Source: Pomphorhynchus laevis (Eukaryota; Acanthocephala; Palaeacanthocephala; Echinorhynchida; Pomphorhynchidae). Taken from it: DNA of 64,000 nucleotides. Positions 15,101 to 24,849 of the stretch are shown in pieces. The notes beneath the pieces are model-generated. The model did not search any database, was not told where the DNA came from, and saw only the letters and a program-made list of their open reading frames with translations. The stretch covers positions 62,001-126,000 of the forward strand of contig WNNJ02001679.1 of NCBI GenBank assembly GCA_012934845.2. The letters are read 5' to 3'. The first letter of the stretch is position 1. The number at the start of each line of letters is the position of its first letter. The translations under genes were made by a program, and so were the position numbers.

Positions 15101-18100
15101 CGATAACTTTTAATCAAATATTTTGATCGATCTTGAGTCATCAATCACTAGCCGATCAGCCATTTATCTAATCATAATTTTACATTTTTAATTTTCAATT
15201 ACCAATTACCTGTATTTTGTTGCTTTAATTACGAAAGTCAATCACTCGTGATTTATAGCATTTCAAATTTATAAACGGGACTGTTTATTTCTCGTGATAA
15301 TAATATTAAATAATCTCGTTGGTTTCTAAATCCTTGATTTTTGCTTAATTTCATTCCCTGGCAAATAAATAAATTGCTGGACCTCCGACTCTAGTGGGTA
15401 AATAAAATACAATATTGACTGCTGTAATATTTTATTTCACAATATTTTATTTGCTGCAATATTTTATTTAACATATTTTACTTAAAATCAACTCGAATCT
15501 TTGCATATTTCTATTAAAAATTCATAAAGAGAACACTGAGTGAATAATGAGAACACTGTTATGAGAACAGCGTTCGTAATCACGTTCGTAAACAGCGTTC
15601 TCATTTTCGTAATTAGAATATACAAAACGAAAGATTCGGCAAAGAATCAATTATATATTAAGGCAATTGAACGAACCCTTAGCAGCTCTCCAAATCGTTC
15701 TATGATTTCCCTTTTTAAAAAAGAATCTGTAAATGTCATGATTGAATTGATTGAAATATGTGAATGCTCTGTTTTGAAATAAAGATTAAGTAAAAATGAA
15801 TTTAAATACGTTTATACCTTCTTGGTCAGATGAATCGATAGTTAGCAGTATACGAAGAATGTCAACAACGTAAATAAGTATTTCTTTCGGTTGACTAATT
15901 GTTGCCATTAAAAAATATAAAAATCGTTAGACAAAGTTCATAAAACCAAATCAACAACATATTAAATCGCCTTATTTAGACAAGCTACTATTCAATTATA
16001 TGTTTATTAAACCATTTTATTGGATTTATTATTGTTTAGGTGTATTTTTAAAAAATTCAATTGAACTTTAATTGATAACGTCAAATTGTCAAATGTGAAA
16101 TTTTCGCAGTAAAACTTAGAGCAGAAGGTATTAGCCAATTATCCTCTTAAAAGATACCGGCGCTAATCTATTTGTCAGCTATTGCTGACTTTGATTTAGT
16201 GATATTATTAAACATTAAATAAGATATACTATTATACTTTGATTATAAGTTATATTTTAATTAAACTCAATGATCAGTGTAAAATCAACAAACGGTAACA
16301 TCAATTTTTCGCTAATTCAGTTCCCGGGTACACCATAAAGCTGTTTTTGAAATAGCAAATACAACGTGGAATTATCAAAATACCACTTAATGTTTGATAT
16401 TAAACTATTAAATAATGTATATCTCGTTTATCTCTTACCTGCATGTGTTTATTTTAATTATCGTTCATATAATTAAATGACTCAACAACAATTTCTTGAC
16501 AAGAAAATAAAAGTACACAAGATTTTTCTTGTCGACCACTGATCAAGGTGTCGGGTCGTAAAGGCAGTGTACGAACCAAACAACTCCAGACATCGCGATT
16601 CTGGGTGACATACCAGAGTTATCTTTCAGATAGCCCAATGCGGTCTTCGGCTAGTTTCGAGATTTGATATCCCAATCGATATCGAGGTCTCTTTTCAGAG
16701 AGTCCGGCCTGGAAAATCCTCCGAAAAAGGCAGTCCCTATACATGTTCAGAACGTGTCCTAACCACCTCAACTGACTTTCTTCGATGTGATGAAGCAGCG
16801 ACTTTACGACGAGTCCATCCCTTATGACCGAATTATTAACCTTATCTCTAAGGCTAAGACCGACCACACTGCAAAGGAACCTCATTTCGGTCGCATATAT
16901 ATATGAGATTAAATGTCAATCATTCAGTTCGAAGCGGACTAAATAACTCATATCATCCATATTATATTATCCATATAGTTAAATGACTTTGATGATAAAA
17001 GGATTTGATGATATCTTATTGTTTGTGTAAAAGACGATTTTAATTATTGATAATGTTATACCAAAATTAATAAGGAAAGTTTTACTCGAAACGAGAGCAA
17101 AAATTGAAATTATGATTGACATCTTTACAGATGGGAAACATCTGTATAGAGGAATGTTTAATAGACACACTCTTTTATGAAATCTTCTTCCGTGATTCAG
17201 CCCTTTAAACATTGGCTTGACATATTTGTGCCGTAACATTTATATTCATGTTTTGAAATTCAACTCTTAAACAAGATTAACATTTGAAATTAGAGAAACT
17301 GTAAATATGTTTTATCAATTTGTTACAAGTTTGGGTTTTTTAAATCCAAATTATCGGTTTAGCATTGTAAATGAAGAACATCAAAACCTTACAGCTCATC
17401 AAGTAGTGCAGAACATAGTAAAGGTAATGCAGTATTTCCAACTTCCTGCTTTAAATTCTAAAAACATTTTAAATTACAATTAGGCTAAAATAAATAATTT
17501 GATAGTTAGAAAGTACTTCAATAATATATTAAAATCCAGTTACGTCTTGGTACAAAAGCGAGATCATTTAGATATTCGTGTAAAGTCAAAAGCAACTTAA
17601 GATTAATTGAGTGATTAGATACTTTAAATATTTAGCTTCATAAAAGCAAAAATCAAGTCAAAATTACCTTTGTGGCAATTTTGAGGTTAGAATAAGCGTC
17701 TAGTTTATCTTGAAGCAGTCTAGCATTTGAAATTCGCTCACATAGCGTTTGAACCTATATATTTAATAAATTATAATTTAGAATTAAATGCGAAAGAAAA
17801 TTTTTGGACAATTCATAAAAAAGCACAGCAAAATATTATACAATTAACAAAATATTTAAAAATAGTGAATTCAAAATGACTTTTATAGTAAAAATGGATT
17901 CCTTGACTAATGTTAAATCTGCGTTTGATCGCTATTGCTCATTCTTGTTTTGGTGTTGTGTATAGGTAAATCGGTTCAACCAAAATGAAACTATCATTGA
18001 GTTCTTTATTACATGGTTCATTTTCTCGATATTTTAAAACTGTAACGCTCTAGATGTGTACATAGTTGGTATTCTGAGTTCTTATTAACTTGACGTCACA

Positions 18101-19876
18101 ATTTTCATTTGAGCAGGTTAACACATTCAACGGATGCATTGTATTCAAAGATACTTGTTAGCGATATGCTTTTTATACTAACATCGCCGTTTCAAACGCT
18201 TAGTCTATTCATGTAAAGAGCGTATCGTCAACATCTGCAGCTCGTCCAGTCTACGAAAATTAGATAATATTGAAAATACAATATGACATAACCAATTTAG
18301 AATACATCTGCAATATCTCATTTATATTAGATTGATTTAGTAGACCATCTGTGTAATATCTGAGATATAATTTGCTGACTTCAGAAAGGGAGTGATCAAG
18401 TCAACAATTTTCTGGTTAGTTCAGCCAATACATTTCCCAATATATGTTGGCTACTAATGAGTGAACCCAACACTGTTAGGTCTTCACTTGTAGTGAGGAC
18501 AGATACATTTAGAAGAAGATACTTGATCTTAGATACGATCTGAATTTCGATGGCTTACGTAGAAACCATAACTAGGTATATGTACCTGCAGAAACCTTAA
18601 TGCATTATAACATCATTTGGATTACGACATAATGAAAGAGCAACATCATCGACTGTTTGATTCGTATTAAAGACAACATTAAAACTTATTTACTCCGAAA
18701 ACTTTTAATTATAATTTCTGAAAATATATTTGTTCATCGGAAATAATAAAAAATAAAATAAAATTCACAATGGAGGTCAGGAAGAATCTAATTTATTAAA
18801 TATTTTGCAAATTGTTTTTACAAACACTCATTATCAGAAAATTTAAATATAAATTGTTTCACATGTGTTGTTCTTTCTATTGGTCTTTAATTTAATGAAT
18901 TATGGAGCATTTATTGTTTTTTGTTGTTGTGTAATTTTGATTTCTGATGATGTTGGCAATTAGTAAGCGAAATACCAAATAAAATAGATTATGATGCTTT
19001 AATTATTTAATAATACCTTAAATCAAGAAAATTTATTAAAGTACAATTTCCTTTACATTTTGTAAAACAAAACGGTTTTTATTTTGCGGAAAAATGTTGA
19101 AAAATGATGAATAACATCTTCGTTAATTATAAAAATAATACAACAAAAATAATCACAATATTTAAAACCAACTATTGTTGGTTTCACAATATTTAAATAA
19201 TTTCAACTAATGTTATTAAAACGAACCCGCGAAATAGACAAATTCACTGAGCTACTTGAATTTTTGAACGCTACTTGGTCAAGCAAGTTTTCTAGCTTGA
19301 TAGAAATACGACTTTCAATCATCATGTCACTTCAATCACCATGTACTAATGAGTGTTGCCGGGTACTCATCATTTCGATGCTGAAGTGGTCGTCTAGAAG
19401 TGACATGGTGATTTAAAGTCGTGAATCGAAGTCCAGTCTATCAAGCAACACCATTTAGTATAAATGCTGTATTTCGTAAGAAAGGTATCATTCCTCCATG
19501 AATTCATATCAATAAGGCCGTACCCAAATCATGAGTTTTAACCCCTAAAAGGTTGACATTGTTTCTCATTCACTTCTGTTGTGCAATGGTATATTTTGGC
19601 TTGATATTTTATCAAAATAAGTTGCTAAAAAATCGGAGTTCAACAGTGTGTTTGTATCTATACATTAATCGACTCGGGTTAGTTGGCAAACGATTTTGAG
19701 AATTTTAGAGCATTCGCCTTTCAAAATTATGTATCAATTATCAGCAAACATTGATAAATGTCAACTTAAAATTCATCTTATTAGAACAATACCACAATAC
19801 CAATTCAGTGTTAGTCAGTTCTTGCTTTGCTCCAAATATCGCTCTAGCCATAAATACCATTTCTGTCGATTTTATT
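1..19876 (-). CDS. USO1: USO1/p115 general vesicular transport factor, multi-exon gene, 3' end outside window
   Basis: Twelve minus-strand exons, each bounded by AG/GT, together give an open protein that follows the armadillo-fold head of p115/Uso1 in order: start exon, LCERIS segment, EVG segment, KEILIYVV segment, an acidic linker replaced by an Arg-rich stretch, RNE-AILILTL, IAFEGGIDKLI, DCLSLLHILLDNN and a later SESESLPVLKYMCALV segment. In other animals p115 tethers COPI/COPII vesicles at the Golgi with GM130 and giantin and ends in a coiled coil; that coiled-coil half lies beyond the left edge. Splice phases match at most junctions. Links between the exons at 13763 and 12415, 10265 and 5591, and 5308 and 937 are unresolved, so small exons are probably missing. 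The sequence diverges strongly from vertebrate p115, but the block order is diagnostic. The span includes introns full of repeats. Confidence 0.85.
230..375. repeat. A/T-only low-complexity tract in USO1 intron
   Basis: Nearly pure T/A sequence between the two leftmost exons. The rest of this intron (376-749) shows no coding signal. Confidence 0.8.
750..937 (-). CDS. USO1: USO1 exon, SxxSLxxxxCALVIAY block
   Basis: 188 nt starting VVMKFLEDDYNN and containing FISESESLPVLKYMCALVIA. This parallels LFSTDSLSNWCAAVALAHALQENATQKE of p115. Acceptor ATATTAAG, donor GTATTA. It ends in phase 2 and joins the leftmost exon as R-FVNLVKK. Confidence 0.75.
2925..3215. repeat. Duplicated ATCTTCGATTTTGAAGAT motif array
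   Basis: The self-complementary motif AATCTTCGATTTTGAAGATT and variants (AATCGTTTTGAAGATT) recur at about 2935, 2985, 3065, 3135 and 3165. Two larger diverged copies sit at about 2932-3025 and 3128-3215. It lies in the 938-5307 intron of USO1, where I see no further exon. Confidence 0.7.
3701..3895. mobile_element. MITE-like inverted repeat
   Basis: Arms of about 65 nt are imperfectly inverted: TTTAATATTTCG... and ATCAGGAATATTTAATT on the left return reversed on the right. About 65 nt lie between. The AACGA / ATCAGGAAT arm motifs are also present in the element at 13301-13510, so they may be one family. No coding sequence. Confidence 0.55.
4085..4220. repeat. Tandem AT repeat
   Basis: A unit close to AAATATATTGTAATATAAAT plus ATTATAATAT is repeated about three times. 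Further TATAATA-rich sequence follows at 4320-4400. Confidence 0.85.
5308..5420 (-). CDS. USO1: USO1 exon, LRxAxLYFLSKLI block
   Basis: The acceptor GTTTTACAG is followed by CALDYLMIDSDPAVLRLASL then YFLSKLISNNESLHTEI. It matches [31 protein letters not shown] of p115. Relative to vertebrate p115 about 30 residues upstream of this block are absent. I place the donor at GTACC (5307), but its phase does not fit the next recognised exon, so the 3' boundary or an intervening exon is uncertain. Confidence 0.75.
5519..5591 (-). CDS. USO1: USO1 exon, CxMxQxxLIQQ block
   Basis: 73 nt between ACTATAG and GTGGGC. It reads CMMQKSKLIQQHLWSVRSEE then LQS, aligning with CQKAMFQCGLLQQLCTILM of p115. Phase 2 at the end fits the next exon exactly across an intron of about 98 bp. 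Confidence 0.78.
6610..7640 (-). mobile_element. Penelope-like element fragment (RT fingers) in USO1 intron
   Basis: Two open stretches on the minus strand, 7535-7257 and 7190-6837, encode DKASNNFVFICKKLY, then YWNPKLHKNPIKPRFICSAF and YDFSTPYTNLDLVDI. These are the pre-RT region and RT motifs up to motif A of Penelope-like elements. Upstream sequence to about 7610 continues the family (IWKDYIFDKIKNKMK). A short duplicated block at 7200-7260 breaks the frame, and the RT ends before motif B. In motif A the usual STLYT reads STPYT. Dead fragment, same orientation as USO1. Confidence 0.85.
8533..9880 (+). mobile_element. Penelope-like element 5' fragment with tandem leader repeats
   Basis: 8533-8690 and 8764-8926 are about 160-nt direct repeats, resembling the partial tandem LTRs (pLTRs) known for PLEs. 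The second runs into coding sequence at 8858. The frame covers KLLPPLGRKNCDYNKEL, then after a stop CNCKSLSFDKINEHICTHNL and ELRKLLSKGYKYR, and the DKDSNNFVFICKKLYY region, ending at 9712 where the frame collapses. The CxC and HIxTxxLxxIxNxxLRxLL pattern is a known PLE pre-RT signature. No RT core is present. 9713-9880 holds a rearranged repeat of the same family. Confidence 0.8.
8858..9712 (+). pseudogene. PLE pre-RT region, one internal stop
   Basis: One frame from 8858 to 9712 with one stop at about 9164. The first 102 residues are basic and Asn-rich; the second part holds the CxC motif, an EHICTHNLELIEN stretch and the TTDKDSNNFVF block that leads into RT in complete relatives. It overlaps in content with the minus-strand copies at 7640-7257 and 54045-53913. 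Confidence 0.72.
10265..10449 (-). CDS. USO1: USO1 exon, LLxNLLxNNxxNQ block
   Basis: 185 nt. The protein runs GIITNDCLSLLHILLDNNFN, NQKLFLRNQSFGILAPFFKQ, then a tail ending ELLRNNVLQLLK. It aligns with GGIVVEDCLILLQNLLKNNN...NFFKEGSYI...HLMLQLVR of p115. It ends in phase 0 while the next recognised exon starts in phase 1, so a short exon (about 14 residues in vertebrates) remains unlocated in the 4.7-kb intron below. Confidence 0.92.
11640..11885. repeat. AT dinucleotide-rich tract
   Basis: TATATTAATA and TTATATAATAT units in the USO1 intron 10450-12027. Short hairpins (around 11500 and 11570) lie just before it. No coding signal. Confidence 0.8.
12028..12148 (-). CDS. USO1: USO1 exon, IAFE block
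   Basis: 121 nt read AILILTLVARNLKIARHIIA then FEGGIDKLILVVEKEGGLNS. This is the most recognisable p115 block (LLLxLTxxNxxIQKIVAFENAFERLLxIIxEEG). Acceptor AATATTTAG, donor GTAATC. It ends in phase 1 and joins GA ATT of the next exon to give G-I-I. Confidence 0.92.
12260..12415 (-). CDS. USO1: USO1 exon, armadillo repeat
   Basis: 52 whole codons beginning DSDYKIRLSSILLISVATQ and ending LIGDAYEAVRNE. This aligns with FDFHVRWPGVKLLTSLLKQ ... LMDLLADSREVIRND of p115. The splice to the next exon (RNE-AILILTL) reproduces the conserved RND-GVLLLQAL junction. The following intron is only 111 bp. Confidence 0.9.
13301..13510. mobile_element. MITE with TA target duplication
   Basis: Inverted arms of about 95-100 nt start GTGGAGAGAGTGAAATA on the left and end with the complement CACTCTCTCCAC on the right. 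They pair with only a few mismatches and are flanked by TA on both sides (13299-13300 and 13511-13512). A TA duplication is typical of Tc1/mariner-mobilised MITEs. No coding content. Confidence 0.78.
13590..13715. repeat. AT-rich nested palindromes
   Basis: AATAAGGAATATTCATAT returns inverted within 40 nt, and TGTATACAATATTGTATACA is itself a palindrome. It lies 50 nt from a USO1 splice donor, but no function is evident. Confidence 0.7.
13763..13905 (-). CDS. USO1: USO1 exon, divergent linker plus ETFAKT segment
   Basis: 143 nt from acceptor CCTTTAG to donor GTGAGT. The first part (NPLDFPDNLRRRRTICVIL) replaces the acidic loop of vertebrate p115. The end, SETFAKTKDSVDKV, matches the conserved TEIFxKxxENV block. 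Phase fits the upstream exon. A ninth- or tenth-codon linker to the next recognised exon is missing; a candidate stretch (YALAMLFKD) lies near 12730-12775 but I could not fix its splice sites. Confidence 0.72.
14380..14895. repeat. Diverged direct repeat of about 200 nt
   Basis: 14400-14600 and 14700-14890 share TTGAAATAAAAAGT, ATATTTTG-CTTAT and GGCTT-AAACTTCCGGTCT-like blocks in the same order at a period of about 310 nt. A second pair sits at 14896-14972 and 15310-15380 (AATAATCTCGT...AAATTGCTGG). Probably old non-coding transposon copies in the USO1 intron. Confidence 0.55.
15818..15894 (-). CDS. USO1: USO1 exon, armadillo segment
   Basis: 77 nt encode QPKEILIYVVDILRILLTID then SSDQE. 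It matches the p115 region DSEIIGYALDTLYNIISNEE. Acceptor CAATTAG, donor GTATAA. It ends in phase 1 and joins GCA AAT of the next exon. Confidence 0.85.
16557..16905 (-). mobile_element. RTE/CR1-like LINE 3' fragment in USO1 intron
   Basis: The minus strand encodes MRFLCSVVGLSLRDKVNNSV, IRDGLVVKSLLHHIEESQLR and WLGHVLNM. This is the conserved C-terminal region (RxLRSVxGxSLRDxxxNxxIRxxL...LRWxGHVxRM) of many invertebrate LINE ORF2 proteins. RT motifs are absent, so it is a severely 5'-truncated copy. Confidence 0.8.
17393..17445 (-). CDS. USO1: USO1 exon, EVG segment
   Basis: 53 nt between AAAGCAG and GTAAGG give EVGNTALPLLCSALLDEL. This is the counterpart of the p115 stretch LEVGIQAMEHLIHVLQ. 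It ends in phase 2 and joins the next exon to read LLQPKEIL. The plus strand here also reads as an open Met-initiated stretch, but only the minus-strand reading fits the neighbours. Confidence 0.82.
17668..17754 (-). CDS. USO1: USO1 exon, first armadillo helices
   Basis: 29 codons, phase 0 at both ends: VQTLCERISNARLLQDKLDA followed by YSNLKIATK. It corresponds to the p115 segment IQKLCDRV...LLDDRR...LKSLSKK. The acceptor is ATATATAG and the donor GTAATT. Confidence 0.85.
19296..19446. repeat. Imperfect inverted repeat (foldback)
   Basis: GCTTGATAGA... ACGACTTT and ATCATGTCACT on the left return reversed as AGTGACATGGTGATT, AAAGTCGT and TCTATCAAGC. Arms are about 40-48 nt around a loop of about 60 nt. 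It lies in the first USO1 coding intron. Confidence 0.6.
19801..19876 (-). CDS. USO1: USO1 first coding exon (start codon at 19860)
   Basis: A TTTATTTCAG acceptor precedes a 16-nt untranslated stretch and ATG at 19860-19858. The 20 codons read MVFMARAIFGAKQELTNTEL and stop at a GTATTG donor. The next exon begins VQTLCERIS in phase 0, matching the p115 N-terminus, where a short initiator segment precedes the first armadillo helix. Since the exon begins with an acceptor, at least one untranslated 5' exon must lie to the right; I could not identify it. Confidence 0.8.
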
Positions 19877-20779
19877 CTGAAATAAAAGAATACATGAGTA
19901 AAAGCAACTTACAAATATAAACAAATTATAAGCAAACTATTTTTCAAACTAAAATAGTTAAGTTCTAAAATATCTTATTATCCTGTAAATAATATAAAGC
20001 CAGAATATATAAACCCAAGCATTATATTTTTAATAAGTCAATATGATATTTTTATTTTGGTGGAGATTATAAAGTAGAAAGCAGGAAGAAACAATATAAC
20101 ATTTAATTTATATTTAGTTACTATTGGTGGTAATAAAAATAAACACTTATTCAAAAAACAATATATTTATTAGGATATAATTTTATTATTCAAGATATAA
20201 GTTTGGTAAACATCTATTTACAAAGAAAATTTACCTTCGATTAAATTATCGGGATAAAAGTTTAATTTTTGATACCCGGGTAGAGAAATAAAATTTTAAT
20301 ATAAACAAATGTGATCAAAAATTTGTAACTGCCAAGTATTAATTTAATAATTATTAATTATTAATTTAATTATTTAATTATTAATTATTATAAAAAAATA
20401 AGATGATAATTCAAATAGTTGAAGCTATAATCAAATCATATAAGCTAACTGAATATATATACCTTAAAAAAGTTTGAAAACTAATATACACACAACTCTG
20501 CCAAAGGCTTTTACGCCAAAACTTAGCCCTTGTATTGTGCTATAAAAGAAAAATCGCTGCTGTTACTCGATTCTTGATTTGTTTAACGATTTATTTGAAA
20601 GCAGCCTCAATGTGCTCTCGAGTTCGATTTGATGATAATATTCAATATATATGTGTCAATTTATATGTCATATTTTTATGTTTATAAAAATAAAAGTAAT
20701 ATTTAAAAAACAAAATAAATACTGATTTTTTATATACAAAATGTTTAAAATAAATATAATTTTCTTTAAATTAGAAATC

Positions 20780-22010
20780 ATATCAGCTTAGTATCGACTT
20801 AGTCTACGTATTTTATACCACATAAAAAACAATGATAAATAAAATAAAATAATTATTGAAGAAAAACAATATCATTACATAAGCAATTCATTAATATTTT
20901 ATATATTAATTATTTATTAATATATAAATAATTATTAATTTATTTATTATTTCCTGTTTGACATAATTTTTATAGTAACCTAGCTTAAACGATGTATTTA
21001 TTAAATTATTTAAACGATTTTGAAGAAAAACAATATCATTACATAAACAATTCATCAATATTTTATATATTAAGAATATATAAATACATAAATATTTAAA
21101 TATTTTTAAATACATAAATATTAATGTCGATATATTTAATGTACATAAAATAAAATTATTATGGATATATTTAAAACACAACATTAAATTTCAAAAAAAT
21201 CAGATTAGATAACTGAGTCGACGTATTTTATACAATGTATAAATAAAAATAAAGATAAATAATAAATACTTAGTAAGATTTTAAATAATTTATATTTATA
21301 TCAATTTAAAATTTATAACTGAAATTTAAAAAATTCAATTGCTATGAATTGACTAATAAATAATATACGATGCATCAGAATAAGGATTTGAGGTCATCAT
21401 AATAAGATGTTTCGGGTCCTATTCCTCGACCAAGCATAGCAGCGGGGCCAAATACATGCTAATGACATATTTGATCTGATGAAATTTGCTTATCTAGCAT
21501 AATACCGTATTCTATTACAAACATATTATTTATTATCCATAAAAAATTTTGCTTAATAGATTAAATACATTTTTAATAATATTTTGTTGATTTGCATATT
21601 ATAAATTTAATATTTCAATAATATTTTGTTGATGTATAATTCTACATTATAAGAAAAAGAAAAAACAATTAAACTTGCTTAAAAATTAGAAAAAATAATG
21701 TCGTATGAAACATACAGTTTCAGTATTTAATTGAAAACAGGTAACTGAGTCTATTACCTGGACAACAAAGTTCACAAGTCAATAACAACTTATTAGTACA
21801 ACAAATCAGATCAGATAACTGAATTTATGTATCTTATACTATATTTTAATTAAAACTAATGATAAATGAAATAAGTAGTTAAATGATAAATAATTAAAAA
21901 ATTATAATATTTTATATAATTTATATTTATATAATTTAAACTATAGATAAATTAAAAATTATAAAAAAAATTATTATAAATAATAAATAAGCATCTTAAA
22001 ATGAATAATT
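20780..22010 (-). mobile_element. Array of Penelope-like element 3' ends
   Basis: Three diverged copies of the motif CTRACTGAGTCTACGTATTTTAT lie at about 20790, 21205 and 21805. Between them are PLE C-terminal coding remnants (minus 21110-20906: FLQNRLNNLINTSFKLGYYK) and the 3' untranslated block 21345-21660, which contains CATAGCAGCGGGGCCAAATA. All correspond in order to 48547-49080 of the long PLE copy. The array lies upstream of the USO1 coding start, where an untranslated exon must also be. Confidence 0.75.
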
Positions 22011-22349
22011 TTTTATTAACTATTTTATTCTGCTATTCATGAGGAAGCAAGTAAAAGAGAATCGCAATTTCAACTTATACAAAAATATATATTACACTTT
22101 TAAAATTGTTGTCATATACATTCAAATTAATTAAAAATGGCTTTCTCAGGTTCAGACGTTTCCTGTAGGCTATAATCAAAAGCCAATATTGGAAGTTGTC
22201 CAAGTTAAGCTAGTATAGCTTTAACGTTGCCACTCATTAGTGTGATGAAGATGCGTGATATAAACGTGTGACAGACTGTCACTGCGTAACCCAATTCCGC
22301 TTGTCTGGATCATATTATTCGCAACGCGTTTAATCAGTCTGTTTACTTC

Positions 22350-22890
22350 GTCGTTTATCTACCAAAGATCTCCAATACAGCGGCAGAAAACATGTACCTC
22401 GCTGATTCAATCATGTCCTTATCTTCCCTGTTCCTGGCATTGACAGCGTACGACGTGGCTGTGGCGAGTTGTACGTTGTCAGCGATTTGACGGTATGCGG
22501 TCTGCTGGGGGGCGACTGCAAGGTGATGATCCCCATAAAAGAAAATGCCTGACAGGCGTTCATAGAGGTCACAGATAATTCCTCGCACTTCTGGAGCTAC
22601 ATCCATTCGGGCTGATTGTGAGGTTGCGAATACCACGTCGCGAATGACGTTATACCGCAGTCCTTGATAACCCCGTAGTGGCAAGTGAGCGAGTGTATTT
22701 CTCCATTATTTGCCATATGCATGCAGCGGACGCATTGACAGTCCTTTTCGTGCAAGGGAATCCAAGCCATATTCGGTCTAAGATGCAAAACTATGTGCGT
22801 TAGTTCCGTTGCAGATGCCGCATTTGGCACGGCGCAAAGCAAAGCCCCAGCTTTTGGACACGACACTGCGTGCAGTCAGGCATAATCTAT
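22350..22890 (-). pseudogene. REL-type LINE C-terminal fragment
   Basis: Minus-strand reading from 22866 has CQCVRCMHMANNGEIHSLTC, a C-x2-C...H...C zinc pattern. After one frameshift comes LRYNVIRDVVFATSQ. Zinc motif plus RHN-like xIRD is the signature just before the endonuclease in this family (compare 63301-63500 and 35325-35265). The following 80 residues to 22355 do not show the expected endonuclease residues clearly. Truncated, one frameshift. Confidence 0.6.
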
Positions 22891-22929
22891 TTCGATAGAT
22901 GATTGTATCAGCCGGGTCGAGGCAATATG

Positions 22930-23640
22930 GTTGATCAGCCAGTTAGAGGCAATATGGTTGATTAGCCGTGAAGTTGAAGATAAACCGCCCTTGATATACG
23001 GTATCAAGTGCGAGCCCATCACGCGTCTTAGCTCGTCTGCTTTATTGGTAATTATAAGTAATAAAAGATTTTCGTCTTACATTTTGCAAATTTAATTAAA
23101 TTCATTTCTGATTTCAAATAAAATCTGGGTAAGTAGGGGAAAGTTATACATTCAATTTGGAAACCTACCTATTTTTTTCGATTAATTTCTAGTATCAAAC
23201 TAGTCATCTGTAGTATTTTCTTAATTTTAAATTGATATACCTATGTAATCATTATTACCATTGAAATTTTGATAAGTATTTTTTAAACTACTTTTTATAA
23301 CTATTTAATAGTTAGGAAACAAACTGTAGATAACTAGTTCGATAATAGTAATCAATCGGAAAAATATATCAGATTAATTAATAGTAATTATTTGGAAAAT
23401 TAGTAATTAATCGGAAAAAATTAATCAAAATAATAATTAGGAAATTATTTCCTAATTTCAACTTCAAATTAGAAAATAAACTATAGATGACTAGTTTGAT
23501 AATAGTATTCATTAGGAAACATGAAGGTTTTCAAATTGAAGGTATAACCTTCCCCAACTGTTATGACATTTAATGTATTTGAGTGTTACATTGTGTTTTG
23601 TGTTTCAGATATTATTGAATAAAAACCTGAACGGTTTAAT
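22930..23640. other. No gene seen
   Basis: AT-rich sequence without coding or structural signals that I can support. A diverged duplicated block (GAAACAAACTGTAGAT..ACTAGTTCGATAATAGT and AAATAAACTATAGATGACTA) is visible at about 23315-23500. Confidence 0.6.
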
Positions 23641-23679
23641 CTACAACAGTAGAGATTTCAACAGTAGACGTTTCGGTTT

Positions 23680-23895
23680 GCTGGCAAACCGTTCACATCC
23701 CTGGTGGATACTGGCAGTACAGATAACTTTATAGACGGCAAAGTTGTGGTTGATCTGAATATTGCCACATCCCTTGGGTCGACACGTCCAGATAGCTTCC
23801 TCGTACCAATCGATTGTAGTTCGTCGCGAGTGCCTCATAACATACGAATTTATGGAACGAGTATACGAAAACTGGCGTTTTCTTATCCTACCTAG
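23680..23895 (+). pseudogene. Ty3/gypsy aspartic protease remnant
   Basis: VDTGSTDNFIDGKVVVDL places the catalytic DTG triad followed by the conserved x-NFI. The frame breaks at about 23895, before the flap and second conserved block can be recognised. Confidence 0.75.
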
Positions 23896-24093
23896 ATTAT
23901 GTGCCCCAATCATTCTAGGCTAAAAATTCTTCAGTCATCACCAATACATTACATTAAAGTTCGGAGGTACACACCCAGGGATACCAATATCATCACTGCT
24001 AACTGCTCCAACCATGAATATCGAACCGATTACACTATTTCCTGGAATTCGAAAAGACATTCGTCCTATATGTAAAAATCGCGTCGGTAAGCA

Positions 24094-24621
24094 TTGGAAA
24101 ATTCTCACCTTATAAAAGAAGAAATTGACAAACTGCTGAGACAAAACATTATCGAGAAGAGTCGATCACCTTGGAGAGCTCAAGTGTTAGTCGTACATAA
24201 TCAAGAAACGAAACTGCGAATGGTTGTGGACTACTCGGGTACTATAAATATATATACTTTGCTCGACGCATATCCACTCCCACGCATAGAACACATGATA
24301 TCGCAAATAGCGACGTACTACGCTTTTACAACTGTGGACTTATCCCAGGCATATTACAGAATTCCTCTGCTCGAGCAAGATCGGTATTTTACTGCATTTG
24401 AAGCTGAGGGAAATTTATACCGGTATGGACGAATTCCTTGTGGATCGACGAATGCGGTGTCTGTATTACAGCGTATAATGAACCAAATAATCACTGAAAA
24501 TAATTTAGTCGGTGTTTTTGCATGCTTGGACGACATAATCATTTGCGGGCAAAACAACGAGGAACACGATGAGAGATATCGAAAATTTTGCGAAGTTGCC
24601 GATAAAGTGATTCTTACATGA
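24094..24621 (+). pseudogene. Ty3/gypsy reverse transcriptase remnant
   Basis: Contains RMVVDYSGTINIYTLLDAYP, DLSQAYYRIPLLEQDRYFTA and the active-site box as CLDDIIICG instead of the usual YLDD. IPFGLTNA reads IPCGSTNA. The frame then breaks, and the thumb region follows in the next ORF (SIKPDPDRVKPLLDYPLP). Confidence 0.85.
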
Positions 24622-24849
24622 GCAATAGAAAAACAAGATACAGACAGAATGATTTAAATTTTTTGTGCTATCGATTATCAAACGGCTCCATCAAACCAGA
24701 TCCTGATCGTGTGAAACCTCTACTTGATTATCCGTTACCTTGTGATAAGAAAACCATGCAACGATTTTTAGGTCTTCTGGCGTATTATTTTAAATCGATA
24801 ATATCGTTTTCAAAAAGATACGATTACTACTAGATTGTGAGTCATTTCC

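Noticed and set aside
15540-15782. 80-residue plus-strand frame, and a minus-strand exon-like stretch (DSFLKREIIERFGELLR) with an acceptor
   Set aside because: The flanking USO1 exons join in phase without it, the donor is weak, and neither reading matches a family.
17308-17440. Plus-strand open stretch starting MFYQFVTSLGFLNPNYRF and ending at a GTAATG donor-like site
   Set aside because: The minus strand of the same place is a USO1 exon with correct phase and family match, so this is its shadow.
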